Origin: Rhizobium sp. CF080
GTDB taxonomy: Bacteria; Pseudomonadota; Alphaproteobacteria; Rhizobiales; Rhizobiaceae
Length of the DNA stretch: 64,000 nt
Assembly (NCBI RefSeq): GCF_000282095.2
Contig: NZ_AKKC02000008.1
Coordinates: forward strand, 248,001-312,000
Reading direction: 5' to 3'
In this document: piece after piece, positions 35,438 through 44,724 of the stretch
How the letters are laid out: every line of letters starts with the position of its first letter
Position numbering within the stretch: the stretch's first letter is position 1
Position numbers and translations under genes: made by a program
The notes under the pieces: generated by a model
What the model was told of the DNA's origin: nothing
The model's input: only the letters and a program-made list of their open reading frames with translations
Databases searched by the model: none

Positions 35438-38400
35438 ACATCTCGGAAACCTTCATCCGCAGGCCGGTCGGCACGACGCTCCTGGCGATAGGCCTGATGA
35501 TCCTTGGCATCACCGCCTACCATTTCCTGCCGGTTTCCAATCTTCCCTCCGTGGATCTGCCGACCATCCGGGTATCGGCAAGCCGGCCGGGCGCGGATCC
35601 GTCCAGCATGGCGGCGAGCGTTGCCGCGCCGCTTGAGCGGCATCTCGGCGCGATTGCCGGCGTCACAGAACTGACCTCGTCGAGCGCGCTCGGTTCGACC
35701 AATATCACCATCCAGTTCGATATCGCGCGGACGATCGACGGCGCGGCGCAGGATGTGCAGGCGGCGCTCAATGCGGCGGCGGTCGATTTGCCGTCGGATC
35801 TGCCGTCGCTGCCGTCGTTTCGCAAGGTCAATCCCGCCGCCGCGCCAATCCTCATCCTGGCGCTAACCTCCGACAATGTCGCGCCGAGCGCGATCTACGA
35901 TGTGGCCGATACGCTGGTCGTGCAGCGCATCTCACAGGTGGACGGGGTTGGCGATGTCAGTGTCAGCGGGGCAGACCAGCCCGCCATCCGCGTTCGGCTC
36001 GATCCCAGCCGGCTTGCGGCGATAGGGCTCTCGCTCGATGCCGTCCGTACGGCTATCGTCAGCGCCGCCACATTGGGGCCGATCGGTTCGATCAACGGCA
36101 GCGATCTCGCCTTTTCGATCGGCATGAACAGCCAGTTGCGAACACCGGAAGAGTATGGCCGGATTGTCATCCACAGCAGCAATGGCGTCGCCACGCGCCT
36201 GTCGGATATCGCGATCGTCGAGCCGGGCGTGCGCAACCGGCGTTCGGATGCCTGGTACAACGGCAAGCCGGCGGTGCTGCTCAACATCACCAAGGGGACC
36301 GATGCCAACGTCATCGAGACGGTCGATGCCGTCAAGACGCTGATCCCGGAACTCCAGGCGCTGATGCCGGCGGGTGTGGAGGTCGCGATCCTTGCCGATC
36401 GCACGACGACCATTCATGCGAGCGTCGATGACATGCAGTGGACGCTGCTGATCACCGTGGCGCTGGTCATGATGGTAGTCTTCCTGTTCCTACGCCGCGG
36501 GACGCCAACGGTTGCGGCTGGCGTCACCGTGCCGCTGTCTCTGGCTGGTACATTCGCGGCGATGTGGGCCTGCGGCCTGTCGCTGGACAACCTGTCCCTG
36601 ATGGCGCTGGCGGTGTCGGTCGGTTTCGTGGTCGACGATGCGATCGTGATGATCGAGAACATCGATGCCAATCTCGAAGCCGGCATGAAGCCGATGCAGG
36701 CGGCGACGGAGGGGGCGCGGCAGATCGGCTTTACCGTCATCTCGATCAGCGCCTCGCTGCTGGCCGCCTTCATTCCGATGTTCTTCCTCGGCGGCATCAT
36801 CGGAAAGTTCTTCCAGAGTTTTTCGCTGACGCTCGGCTTTGCGATCGTGATCTCCACGGTGGTTTCGCTGACGCTGACACCGATGATCTGCGCGCATCGC
36901 CTGCGGGCGCATGAAAAGCGCGGCCATAAGGGGGATGCGGAACGTGCGGGAGTGCTGGGAGCGGTTGTCAGCTTCTATGGTCGTACCTTGAAAGCCGTGC
37001 TCCACCATCAGGTCGCTGCCGTCGTGGTGATCCTCGCCTGTGTCGGCCTGACCGCCTATCTCTACGTGAAAATTCCAAAGGGCTTCATTCCGCAGGACGA
37101 TACCGGTTTCATCCAGGGCGGCACCGAGGCCTCGACCGATATTTCCTATCCGGCAATGGTCGCCCTGCAGAAACAGGCTGCCGAGATTGCGGGCCGGGAC
37201 CCAGCGGTATCCGGCATCGGCTCGTCTGCCGGCGGCGGATTTTTCGGCTCGGTCAACCGCGGTCAGCTGACGATCGCGCTGAAGCCGCCCTCCGAGCGGT
37301 CATCGACCGCGGAGGTGATCGAGCGGATGCGCCAGGAACTGGCGACCATTCCCGGGCTCAACAGCTACCTGTTCTCGCCGTCCGATATCCGCATCGGCGC
37401 CCGTTCGGCGCCGTCGCCGTTCCAGTTCACGCTCTGGGACGAGGATTTCAACGAACTGACGACCTGGGCGCCAAAGGTTCTCGACGCGCTCCGCAAGGAG
37501 CCGGTGCTCACCGACGTCAATTCCGACCGCCAGCCGAACGGGCTGCAGGCGACGGTCAATATCAATCGCGACGAGGCGGCGCGCCTCGGCGTCAGCATCC
37601 AGTCGATCGACAGCGCGCTCAACAGCGCCTTTGCCCAGCGGCAGGTCTCGACGATCTACACGCAGCGCAATCAATACCGGGTGGTGCTGGAAGCCGATCC
37701 GCGCTTTGCGCGCGACCCGTCGGACATTTCCGCGCTCTACGTGCCGGGGGCGGGCGGGAAGCTGGTGCCGATCTCAAGCGTCACCGCGGTCGAGCGGACG
37801 CTCGCGCCGCTTGTCGTCAATCACCAGGGCCAGTTTCCCTCGGTGACGATGTCTTACAACGTCAAGCTCGGGGGCACGCTGCAGGATGCCAACGATGCGG
37901 TGCTGCATGCGGTGGGCGAACTGCATATTCCGGATTCGCTGCATGCCGAATTTGCGGGTGACGCCGGTGCCGGGGGCTCGTCGAACAATCAGCCCCTATT
38001 GATGGCTGCGGCCATCCTGACCGTCTATATCGTGCTCGGCATTCTCTACGAGAGCCTCGCGCACCCGCTGACGATCATCTCGACCCTGCCGTCTGCGGGG
38101 CTTGGTGCCCTGCTCGCCCTGATGATCAGTGGGACGGAGCTGACGATCATCGCCTTCATCGGCATCGTCCTGCTGATCGGCATCGTCAAGAAGAACGGCA
38201 TCATGCTGGTCGATTTTGCTTTGCAGGCCGAGCGGCGGCTGGGGCTTGCCCCTGATGAGGCGATCTTCCAGGCATGCCTGCAGCGTTTCCGGCCGATCCT
38301 GATGACGACGCTTGCCGCGATTATGGGCGCCGTTCCGCTGATCATCGCCACGGGACCGGGTTCGGAACTTCGGCGCCCGCTCGGCATCACCATTGTCGGT

Positions 38401-38535
38401 GGGCTGGTCATCTCGCAGATCCTGACCCTCTACACGACGCCGATCATCTACCTGATCCTGGCAAAGCTGCATAACCGCCGGTCGCAGCGCCGGGCGCTTG
38501 TTCGGGGTGCAGGAGTGGTCGATCCGGTTCGGTAG
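35434..38535 (+). CDS. mdtC: RND multidrug efflux permease, MdtC-like
   Basis: 1033 residues, a second HAE1-class RND pump with FIRRPVGTTLL at the N-terminus and the TM4 relay VGFVVDDAIVMIEN. It starts with GTG at 35434, overlapping the MdtB-like stop (GTGA). It is homologous to, but clearly distinct from, its neighbour, consistent with heteromeric assembly. No TolC-like gene or local regulator follows. The next gene is on the opposite strand. Confidence 0.88.
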   Translation: MNISETFIRRPVGTTLLAIGLMILGITAYHFLPVSNLPSVDLPTIRVSASRPGADPSSMAASVAAPLERHLGAIAGVTELTSSSALGSTNITIQFDIARTIDGAAQDVQAALNAAAVDLPSDLPSLPSFRKVNPAAAPILILALTSDNVAPSAIYDVADTLVVQRISQVDGVGDVSVSGADQPAIRVRLDPSRLAAIGLSLDAVRTAIVSAATLGPIGSINGSDLAFSIGMNSQLRTPEEYGRIVIHSSNGVATRLSDIAIVEPGVRNRRSDAWYNGKPAVLLNITKGTDANVIETVDAVKTLIPELQALMPAGVEVAILADRTTTIHASVDDMQWTLLITVALVMMVVFLFLRRGTPTVAAGVTVPLSLAGTFAAMWACGLSLDNLSLMALAVSVGFVVDDAIVMIENIDANLEAGMKPMQAATEGARQIGFTVISISASLLAAFIPMFFLGGIIGKFFQSFSLTLGFAIVISTVVSLTLTPMICAHRLRAHEKRGHKGDAERAGVLGAVVSFYGRTLKAVLHHQVAAVVVILACVGLTAYLYVKIPKGFIPQDDTGFIQGGTEASTDISYPAMVALQKQAAEIAGRDPAVSGIGSSAGGGFFGSVNRGQLTIALKPPSERSSTAEVIERMRQELATIPGLNSYLFSPSDIRIGARSAPSPFQFTLWDEDFNELTTWAPKVLDALRKEPVLTDVNSDRQPNGLQATVNINRDEAARLGVSIQSIDSALNSAFAQRQVSTIYTQRNQYRVVLEADPRFARDPSDISALYVPGAGGKLVPISSVTAVERTLAPLVVNHQGQFPSVTMSYNVKLGGTLQDANDAVLHAVGELHIPDSLHAEFAGDAGAGGSSNNQPLLMAAAILTVYIVLGILYESLAHPLTIISTLPSAGLGALLALMISGTELTIIAFIGIVLLIGIVKKNGIMLVDFALQAERRLGLAPDEAIFQACLQRFRPILMTTLAAIMGAVPLIIATGPGSELRRPLGITIVGGLVISQILTLYTTPIIYLILAKLHNRRSQRRALVRGAGVVDPVR

Positions 38536-38575
38536 TCGGTAGTCGGGGATGCGCGACATCGATCCGGCCGGCGGC

Positions 38576-38821
38576 TTAGGCGCGGATCAGGATACGTGCT
38601 TCTGTCGCGGCCTCGACGAAAGCCTTTCGGGCTTCTTCTGGCTTGCGTTTTCCGGCATCCACGTCGGCGCAGACGGCAAGCGCCCGGTCAAGGGCGGCGC
38701 CATCCTCCGTCGGCCAGTCTTCGATCATCGCCCACGCGGCACCTTGCGTCGTCTCGATCGCGGTCTCAGCCGGCGGCTCGCCGATCGATATGACGACCGG
38801 CTTGTTCCAAGGCGTGTTCAT
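38576..38821 (-). CDS. DUF982 domain protein
   Basis: A small acidic protein of 81 residues from the ATG at 38821 (MNTPWNKPVVISIGEP), or 85 from an ATG at 38833. The pattern of a W/PV start, a central IETTQGAAWAMIEDWP and a C-terminal A-rich helix fits DUF982, a rhizobial family of unknown function often present in many copies. It lies 74 bp downstream of the FAH-family gene on the same strand. I infer no function. Confidence 0.75.
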   Translation of the reverse strand: MNTPWNKPVVISIGEPPAETAIETTQGAAWAMIEDWPTEDGAALDRALAVCADVDAGKRKPEEARKAFVEAATEARILIRA

Positions 38822-38895
38822 TCTTTCAAGCATCCTGTCTGATCAGTGTCGGTCTCATAGACCGATTTGACAGCCGTGGCGAGACTGAGCTCCGC

Positions 38896-40053
38896 TCAGA
38901 GCAGGCCACGCGCGGCGAGGTTCTTCATCAGCGCCGCGATGCCGAAGCTCCAGGGTGGGCACTCGGTGGAGAGACGCACCGTGTTGCGCAACGTTCCGAG
39001 GCCGGGGGACGAGATCTCGACGATGTCGCCGATCTTGTGGGTGAAGCCCTGGTTCGGTACGTCACGATCCTCGGTCGGCGCGAACAGGGTGCCGAGAAAC
39101 AGCATGAAGCCGTCGGGATATTGATGGTGATCGCCGCAGGTATGTTTGACCAGTTCGAGCGGGTCGCGGCTGATCTGCGACATGGAGCTGTTGCCCTTGA
39201 GGATATAGCCCTCCGGCCCGGTCACGCGCAGGTCGAGTTCGGCATTGCGGACATCGTCCAATCCGTAGCTTTCCTCGAAGAGGCGGATGAAGGGTCCGAT
39301 CGAGCAGGAAGCGTTGTTGTCCTTCGCCTTGCCGAGCAGCAGCGCCGAGCGCCCCTCGACGTCGCGCAGGTTCACGTCGTTGCCGAGTGTCGCCCCCTTG
39401 ATCTCGCCCCGGCTGTTGACCGCCAGCACGATTTCCGGCTCCGGGTTGTTCCAGGTGGATACAGGATGAAGGCCGACATCCGCACCCCAGCCGACGGACG
39501 CGAGCACCGGCGCCTTGGTGAAGACTTCCGCATCCGGGCCGATCCCGACTTCGAGATATTGCGACCACATGCCTTCCTTGATCAGCGCTTCCTTGACCTT
39601 GGCGGATTGCGGCGAGCCGGCCTTCAGGTCCTTGAGGCTGCCGCCGATGATCGTGCTGACCGTCTGGCGGATTGCCGCTGCCCTGTCGGCATTGCCGGCC
39701 GCCTTCTCCTCGATGACCCGTTCGATCATCGATTGGGCGAAGGTCACACCGCAGGCCTTGATCGCCTGCAGATCAGCGGGCGCGAGCAGATAGGGACGCG
39801 ACGGGTCGGGCTGGCCCGTGCTGTTTTTGGCAATGTCTTCCAACGTGCCGAGGACCGGGCCCGAGGCGTTCAGGACGAAATCCGCGGTATCGGTACGCTC
39901 CAGAAGTGCGCTGAGGGTTGGGGCTTCCTTACTGGTAATATCGACCAGACCGCCGTCGCGAAGCGTGACGAGGCAAGGGCCTGATACCGCAGGGTTCCAG
40001 ACCCGACCGACGAACAGGCCGTCCGCAAACGTGTCGATAAGATTGTCAGTCAT
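38896..40053 (-). CDS. Fumarylacetoacetate hydrolase family protein
   Basis: 385 residues. The C-terminal FAH fold is recognisable from VGWGADVGLHPVSTWNNPEP, then EIVLAVNSRGEIKGATLGND and VNLRDVEGRSALLLGKAKD. The family includes acylpyruvases and 2-keto-3-deoxy-sugar-acid dehydratases. The long N-terminal part and the NPEPEIVL segment resemble the sugar-acid dehydratase branch, but the substrate is inference. GGAGGT is about 12 bp upstream of the ATG. It is preceded on the same strand by a YghU-type GST gene. Confidence 0.72.
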   Translation of the reverse strand: MTDNLIDTFADGLFVGRVWNPAVSGPCLVTLRDGGLVDITSKEAPTLSALLERTDTADFVLNASGPVLGTLEDIAKNSTGQPDPSRPYLLAPADLQAIKACGVTFAQSMIERVIEEKAAGNADRAAAIRQTVSTIIGGSLKDLKAGSPQSAKVKEALIKEGMWSQYLEVGIGPDAEVFTKAPVLASVGWGADVGLHPVSTWNNPEPEIVLAVNSRGEIKGATLGNDVNLRDVEGRSALLLGKAKDNNASCSIGPFIRLFEESYGLDDVRNAELDLRVTGPEGYILKGNSSMSQISRDPLELVKHTCGDHHQYPDGFMLFLGTLFAPTEDRDVPNQGFTHKIGDIVEISSPGLGTLRNTVRLSTECPPWSFGIAALMKNLAARGLL

Positions 40054-40131
40054 GTCGGTTCAGCTACCTCCCAATAGATGCGGCCCGAATGGGCCACATC
40101 TGTCTTGCTTTGTCTATGCGATCACCGTTTT

Positions 40132-41001
40132 TTAGTTTGCCGCCAGCTTGTCCTGGGTCTTCGTCTCGAAGTCGCTGGCGTCGTGACGCTCGTGAAGCTG
40201 GCCGGACGGGTCGCCGCTGAGCCGGTTGACCATGCGGCCGCGCTTGACCGCCGGGCGTTCCAGGATCGCGTCGGCCCAGCGCTGGACGTTGGTGTATTCC
40301 TGTACCGAGAGGAATTCGCCGGCGCCGTACTGCCAGCCCTTCGCGAGGCCGCCGTACCAGGGCCAGATCGCCATGTCGGCGATCGTGTAGGTGCTGCCTG
40401 CGATATATTCGCTTTCGGCAAGCTGCCGGTCGAGGACGTCGAGCTGGCGCTTGGTTTCCATCGCGAAACGATCGATCGCGTATTCGATCTTGGTCGGAGC
40501 ATAGGCATAAAAATGTCCGAAGCCGCCGCCGAGATAGGGGGCGCTGCCCATCTGCCAGAACAGCCAGGACATGCATTCGGCGCGCTCGGCAGGGTCGGTC
40601 GGCAGGAAGGCGCCGAACTTTTCCGCGAGGTAGAAGAGGATCGAGCCGGACTCGAAGACCCGGATCGGCTTAGGCCCGGACCGGTCCATCAGCGCCGGGA
40701 TCTTGGAATTGGGATTAACCTCGACAAAGCCGGAGCCGAACTGGTCTCCGTCGCCGATCTTGATCAGCCAGGCGTCGTATTCGGCGCCGGAATGCCCGAG
40801 CGCCAGCAATTCCTCCAGCATGATCGTGACCTTCTGGCCGTTCGGCGTCGCCAGCGAATAGAGCTGAAGCGGATGGCGCCCGACGGGCAGTTCCTTGTCA
40901 TGGGTCGGGCCGGCGATCGGGCGGTTGATGCTGGCGAACTGGCCGCCATTGGCTTTGTCCCAGGTCCATACTTTCGGCGGAGTGTAATTGGAATCGGTCA
41001 C
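40132..41001 (-). CDS. yghU: YghU-type glutathione S-transferase / disulfide-bond oxidoreductase
   Basis: 289 residues. It matches YghU throughout: an N-terminal YTPPKVWTWDKANGGQFASI extension, a thioredoxin-like GST domain with VNPNSKIPALMD and FESGSILFYLAEKFG, and an all-helical C-terminal domain with YTIADMAIWPWYGGL. E. coli YghU binds two glutathiones and reduces disulfides. The start is a GTG at 41001 with AGGAG about 8 bp upstream. The gene is probably monocistronic or reads into the FAH-family gene. Confidence 0.9.
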   Translation of the reverse strand: MTDSNYTPPKVWTWDKANGGQFASINRPIAGPTHDKELPVGRHPLQLYSLATPNGQKVTIMLEELLALGHSGAEYDAWLIKIGDGDQFGSGFVEVNPNSKIPALMDRSGPKPIRVFESGSILFYLAEKFGAFLPTDPAERAECMSWLFWQMGSAPYLGGGFGHFYAYAPTKIEYAIDRFAMETKRQLDVLDRQLAESEYIAGSTYTIADMAIWPWYGGLAKGWQYGAGEFLSVQEYTNVQRWADAILERPAVKRGRMVNRLSGDPSGQLHERHDASDFETKTQDKLAAN

Positions 41002-41246
41002 TTCTGGCTCCTAGCATTTAAAGAGTACGCGAAGGCTAAATCACTTCGCTGTCGATGACGTATTCGTCCAGCCCACGTAACAGAGAGCGCCGAACTTTGT
41101 GAGGGGCAGTCAGTGACTTCACGTAACATTGAGGGCAGACGGATGGCAGTGAAACTTCGATATCAGGCGATCCCAAATCTCGTTGCTGGCATCCGACCCG
41201 GCTTGTTTCGACGTGCCCATTGACAGAGCGGTCGCGTTCTATATTC

Positions 41247-41268
41247 TGTTATAAAAGCCTATATAACA
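41247..41268. promoter_or_regulatory. Palindromic candidate operator upstream of the second Dpp-type operon
   Basis: TGTTATA (41247-41253) and TATAACA (41262-41268) form perfect 7-bp arms around an 8-nt spacer. The site lies 32 bp before the binding-protein start codon in an AT-rich promoter region. It may be the site of the IclR protein encoded within the locus, but no identical site occurs at the iclR/SelA-like divergent promoter. Confidence 0.4.
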
Positions 41269-41299
41269 TAATTGTGGAACATAAAAACGGGAGACTACC

Positions 41300-42826
41300 A
41301 TGAAATTGAAACTTGCATTCCTCGTTGCAACGGCGCTTGTCGCCACGCCGTCATTTCTGATGGCGCAGGAAAAAGGCGGCGTCGTCAACGTTGCGACCAT
41401 CGGCGAGCCGCCGACGCTCGATCCGATGACGTCGACGGCCGACCTCGTGGGTATCGTCACCCAGCACATTTTCGAAACACTCTACACATTCAACAAGAAG
41501 TGGGACGTCACGCCGCTTCTGGCGGAAAGCCTGCCGGAGGTGAGTGCCGACGGCAAGACCTATACGATCAAGCTGCGGACCGGCATCAAGTTCCATGACG
41601 GCAGCGACATGACCTCGGAAGACGTGGTCGCGTCGCTCACCCGCTGGACCAAGCTCGCCTCGCGCGGCAAGCAGGCCGCCGGCTTCATCGAGTCGATTTC
41701 CGCCGCCGACGCGGCGACCGTGACGATCAAGCTGAAGCAGCCCTATGCGCCGCTCGCCTCGCTGCTCGCGTTCAACAACTCTGCCGCGATCATCATCCCG
41801 GCGGAGAAGCAGGCTGATACGATGACCGATTTCATCGGCACCGGCCCCTATATGCTGAAGGAGCGCAAGGCCGATCAGTATATCCAGCTCACCCGCTTCA
41901 AGGACTACAAGCCGCGCTCCGGCGAGAGCGACGGTTATGGCGGCGCCCGCCACCAGTATCTCGACGAGATCCGTTTCGTGCCGGTTCCGGACCCGAACAC
42001 CCGCGTCGAAGCCGCCGTTTCCGGCCAGTACGACTATGTCGACTCGCTGCCGGTCGAATCCTTCGACAAGGTGAAGGCTTCGAAGGCAACTCAGCCACTG
42101 CTCCTGAAGCCGTTCGGCTATCCGGTCTTTGTCTTCAACACCGCAGAAGGGGCTGCCAAGAGCCTTGGCGTCCGCAAGGCGATCCGTCAGGCGCTCAGCA
42201 TGGAAGACATGCTTGCCGCCGCCTTCGGCAGCAAGGATTTCTACGCGCTCGACGGCAACATCTACCCGGCTTCCTTCACCTGGAGCACGGATGCCGGCGT
42301 GAAGGGCAATTACAATGTCGCCGATCCGGAAGGCGCTGCCAAGGCCGCCAAGGCCGCGGGTTATGACGGCAAGCCGATCCGCATCCTGACTAGCCGCCAG
42401 TACGAGTTCCACTACAAGATGGCGCAGGTCGCAGCCGAGTATCTGAAGCTTGCCGGCTTTGCAGTCGACATGCAGGTGGTCGACTGGGCAACGCTTACCC
42501 AGCGCCGCACCGACAAGGCGCTCTGGGACATCTACATCACCCACAGTCCTTTCCTGCCGGAGCCGGCACTGATCGGTTCTCTGGCGCCGAGTTCGCCGGG
42601 CTGGTGGGACACGCCTGCCAGAAAAGCGGCCGTGGATGCTTTCTCGGCGGAGTCGGATCCGAAGAAGCGCGTCGAGCTCTGGGCCAATGTCCAGAAGGCC
42701 CTGTATGACGAAGCGCCTTTCATGAAGATCGGCGATTTCAATGCGGTCTCCGCCATGTCCACCAAGCTTCAGGGCGTCGACCCGGCTCCGTGGCCCTATT
42801 TCTGGAACGCATCGATCAAGAAGTAA
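41300..42826 (+). CDS. ABC transporter periplasmic substrate-binding protein, SBP_bac_5 family
   Basis: 508 residues. It has a Sec signal (residues 1-22, ending LMA/QEKGG) and a DppA-type fold (GEPPTLDPMTSTADL; IGTGPYMLKERK). It begins the second importer locus. The neighbours are an amidohydrolase, a RidA-like protein and a SelA-like PLP enzyme, so the ligand is probably an acylated or otherwise modified amino or hydroxy acid rather than a peptide (inference). CGGGAG precedes the ATG. A hairpin follows at 42839-42871 before the permease genes. Confidence 0.9.
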   Translation: MKLKLAFLVATALVATPSFLMAQEKGGVVNVATIGEPPTLDPMTSTADLVGIVTQHIFETLYTFNKKWDVTPLLAESLPEVSADGKTYTIKLRTGIKFHDGSDMTSEDVVASLTRWTKLASRGKQAAGFIESISAADAATVTIKLKQPYAPLASLLAFNNSAAIIIPAEKQADTMTDFIGTGPYMLKERKADQYIQLTRFKDYKPRSGESDGYGGARHQYLDEIRFVPVPDPNTRVEAAVSGQYDYVDSLPVESFDKVKASKATQPLLLKPFGYPVFVFNTAEGAAKSLGVRKAIRQALSMEDMLAAAFGSKDFYALDGNIYPASFTWSTDAGVKGNYNVADPEGAAKAAKAAGYDGKPIRILTSRQYEFHYKMAQVAAEYLKLAGFAVDMQVVDWATLTQRRTDKALWDIYITHSPFLPEPALIGSLAPSSPGWWDTPARKAAVDAFSAESDPKKRVELWANVQKALYDEAPFMKIGDFNAVSAMSTKLQGVDPAPWPYFWNASIKK

Positions 42827-42838
42827 TAGTCCTCCCGG

Positions 42839-42871
42839 ACGGATGCCGGTTTACGGATCGGCATCCGTTTT
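42839..42871 (+). terminator. Intercistronic hairpin/attenuator after the binding-protein gene
   Basis: A perfect 10-bp stem ACGGATGCCG/CGGCATCCGT (42839-42848 with 42859-42868) and a 10-nt loop, ending TTTT. Its location after the binding-protein gene suggests partial termination that lowers permease expression. Confidence 0.6.
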
Positions 42872-42910
42872 CGATGATGTCCGCACGGCCGGACACAGGA
42901 ACACCTTCGT

Positions 42911-43852
42911 ATGATACGTTACATTCTTCAACGCCTTGCCGGCATGATCGTGGTGATGTTTCTCGTCGTCACGATCGTCTTCGTGATCGTTCGCGTGACG
43001 CCCGGCGACCCGGCCGCGGTCATGCTCGGTCCCGATGCCACGGCCCAGGACGTCGCCGAACTGCGGACGCGCCTCGGCCTCGATCAGTCGATCGGCGTCC
43101 AATATGTCTTCTATATCGGCCAGCTTCTGAAGGGTGACCTCGGCCAGTCGATCTTTCTCAACATGCCGGTGACGTCGGCGCTTCTCGACCGCGCCGAACC
43201 GACCTTCTTCCTGACGATCTTCTCGCTGGCGATCGCCAGCGTCATCGCGCTGCCGATCGGCATCTATGCGGCTTACCGGCGCGGATCCTTCGTCGACCAG
43301 GCTGCGACCACGGCCGCCATGCTGGCTGCCAGCATTCCGAGCTTCTGGCTCGGTCTCATCCTGATGCAGTTCTTCGCGGTGCGGCTCAACATCTTTCCGG
43401 TTTCGGGTTATGGCGGGCCAGGTGCCAGCTTTGGCGAGCGCATGTATCACCTGACGCTGCCGGCCTTCGCGCTTGGCCTCGTCTCCTCGGCGCTGATCCT
43501 GCGGTTCACCCGCGCCTCGATGCTCGACGTGCTCGGCGACGACTATATCCGCACCGCCCGTGCAAAAGGGCTGATCGAGCGGCGCGTCGTGCTGAAACAT
43601 GCGCTGAAGAACGCACTGATCCCGATCCTCACCGTGCTGGGCTTGACCGCTGCCGTGCTGATTTCCGGTGCCGTCGTCACCGAAACCGTGTTCGGCCTGC
43701 CGGGCGTCGGCAATCTGGTCGTTTCGGCGGTGCTGCGGCGTGACTATCCCGTCATCCAGGGTGCGCTGCTCGTCATCGCCGCCCTCTATGTCCTGATCAA
43801 TTTCGCAATCGACATGCTCTATCTGCTGGTCGATCCAAGGGTGCGCTACTGA
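42911..43852 (+). CDS. Dpp/Opp-type ABC transporter permease (DppB-like)
   Basis: 313 residues. It has the N-terminal helix MIRYILQRLAGMIVVMFLVV, the landmark VTPGDPAAVMLG, and a BPD_transp_1 domain with EAA loop RAKGLIERRVVLKHALKNAL. Its stop shares one base with the start of the next permease, so the two are coupled. Confidence 0.92.
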   Translation: MIRYILQRLAGMIVVMFLVVTIVFVIVRVTPGDPAAVMLGPDATAQDVAELRTRLGLDQSIGVQYVFYIGQLLKGDLGQSIFLNMPVTSALLDRAEPTFFLTIFSLAIASVIALPIGIYAAYRRGSFVDQAATTAAMLAASIPSFWLGLILMQFFAVRLNIFPVSGYGGPGASFGERMYHLTLPAFALGLVSSALILRFTRASMLDVLGDDYIRTARAKGLIERRVVLKHALKNALIPILTVLGLTAAVLISGAVVTETVFGLPGVGNLVVSAVLRRDYPVIQGALLVIAALYVLINFAIDMLYLLVDPRVRY

Positions 43853-44724
43853 TGGCGGAAATTGTCACCACCAAACCGGCCTCGAGCGAGGGAGCCAAGT
43901 TCTTTCGCCGTTTCCTGAAACGCAAGACGGTCGCGCTCGGGCTGGTCGTCATCGTGATCTTCGTTCTGCTGGCGGTCTTCGCGCCGTGGATCGCGCCCTA
44001 TTCGCCATCGAAACTGTCGATCGTCAACCGGCTGAGGCCGCCGAGCGAGATCTACTGGTTCGGCACCGACGAGTTCGGCCGCGATATCTTCTCGCGCACC
44101 ATCTATGCCGGACGGCTGTCGCTGCTGGTCGGGGCGGCGGTCGTCACCCTGTCGGCGATCATCGGCGTGACGCTCGGGTTGCTTGCCGGCTTCTTCCAGA
44201 GGCTTGATACGCCGATCGCTCGGCTGATCGATGCGATGATGGCCTTCCCGGATATCCTGCTTGCCATCGCGCTGGTTGCCGCGCTCGGGCCATCGCTGGT
44301 GACGGTGATCATCGCCTTGTCGATCGTCTATTCGCCGCGGCTCGCCCGTATCGTCCGGGCCTCGACGCTGGTGATCCGCGAACTGCCTTATGTGGAGGCG
44401 GCGAAGGCGCTGGGTATCTCGACCTTCCACATCATGACGCGGCACGTGCTGCGCAACTTGATATCGCCGATCCTGGTGCAGGGCACGTTCCTGTTTGCCA
44501 GCGCCATGCTCGCCGAAGCGGGGCTTTCCTTCCTCGGCCTCGGCGTCAGCCCTGAAATCCCGACCTGGGGAACGATGATCTCCGCCGGTCGCCAGTATGT
44601 CGGCCAGGCCGACTGGATGACCTATTTCCCGGGCTTTGCCATCATTCTTTCCGTTCTGTCGCTGCAGATGGTCGGCGACGGATTGCGGGACATGCTCGAT
44701 CCAAGACTTCGAAAGGACCTGTAA
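43852..44724 (+). CDS. Dpp/Opp-type ABC transporter permease (DppC-like)
   Basis: 290 residues. It has an N-terminal span (VALGLVVIVIFVLLAVFAPW), the family motif YWFGTDEFGRDIFSRTIYAG and the EAA loop AAKALGISTFHIMTRHVLRN. It pairs with the preceding permease. The ATPase for this pair is encoded 3.9 kb downstream, beyond the enzyme genes. The amidohydrolase gene begins at the base after its stop. Confidence 0.92.
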   Translation: MAEIVTTKPASSEGAKFFRRFLKRKTVALGLVVIVIFVLLAVFAPWIAPYSPSKLSIVNRLRPPSEIYWFGTDEFGRDIFSRTIYAGRLSLLVGAAVVTLSAIIGVTLGLLAGFFQRLDTPIARLIDAMMAFPDILLAIALVAALGPSLVTVIIALSIVYSPRLARIVRASTLVIRELPYVEAAKALGISTFHIMTRHVLRNLISPILVQGTFLFASAMLAEAGLSFLGLGVSPEIPTWGTMISAGRQYVGQADWMTYFPGFAIILSVLSLQMVGDGLRDMLDPRLRKDL

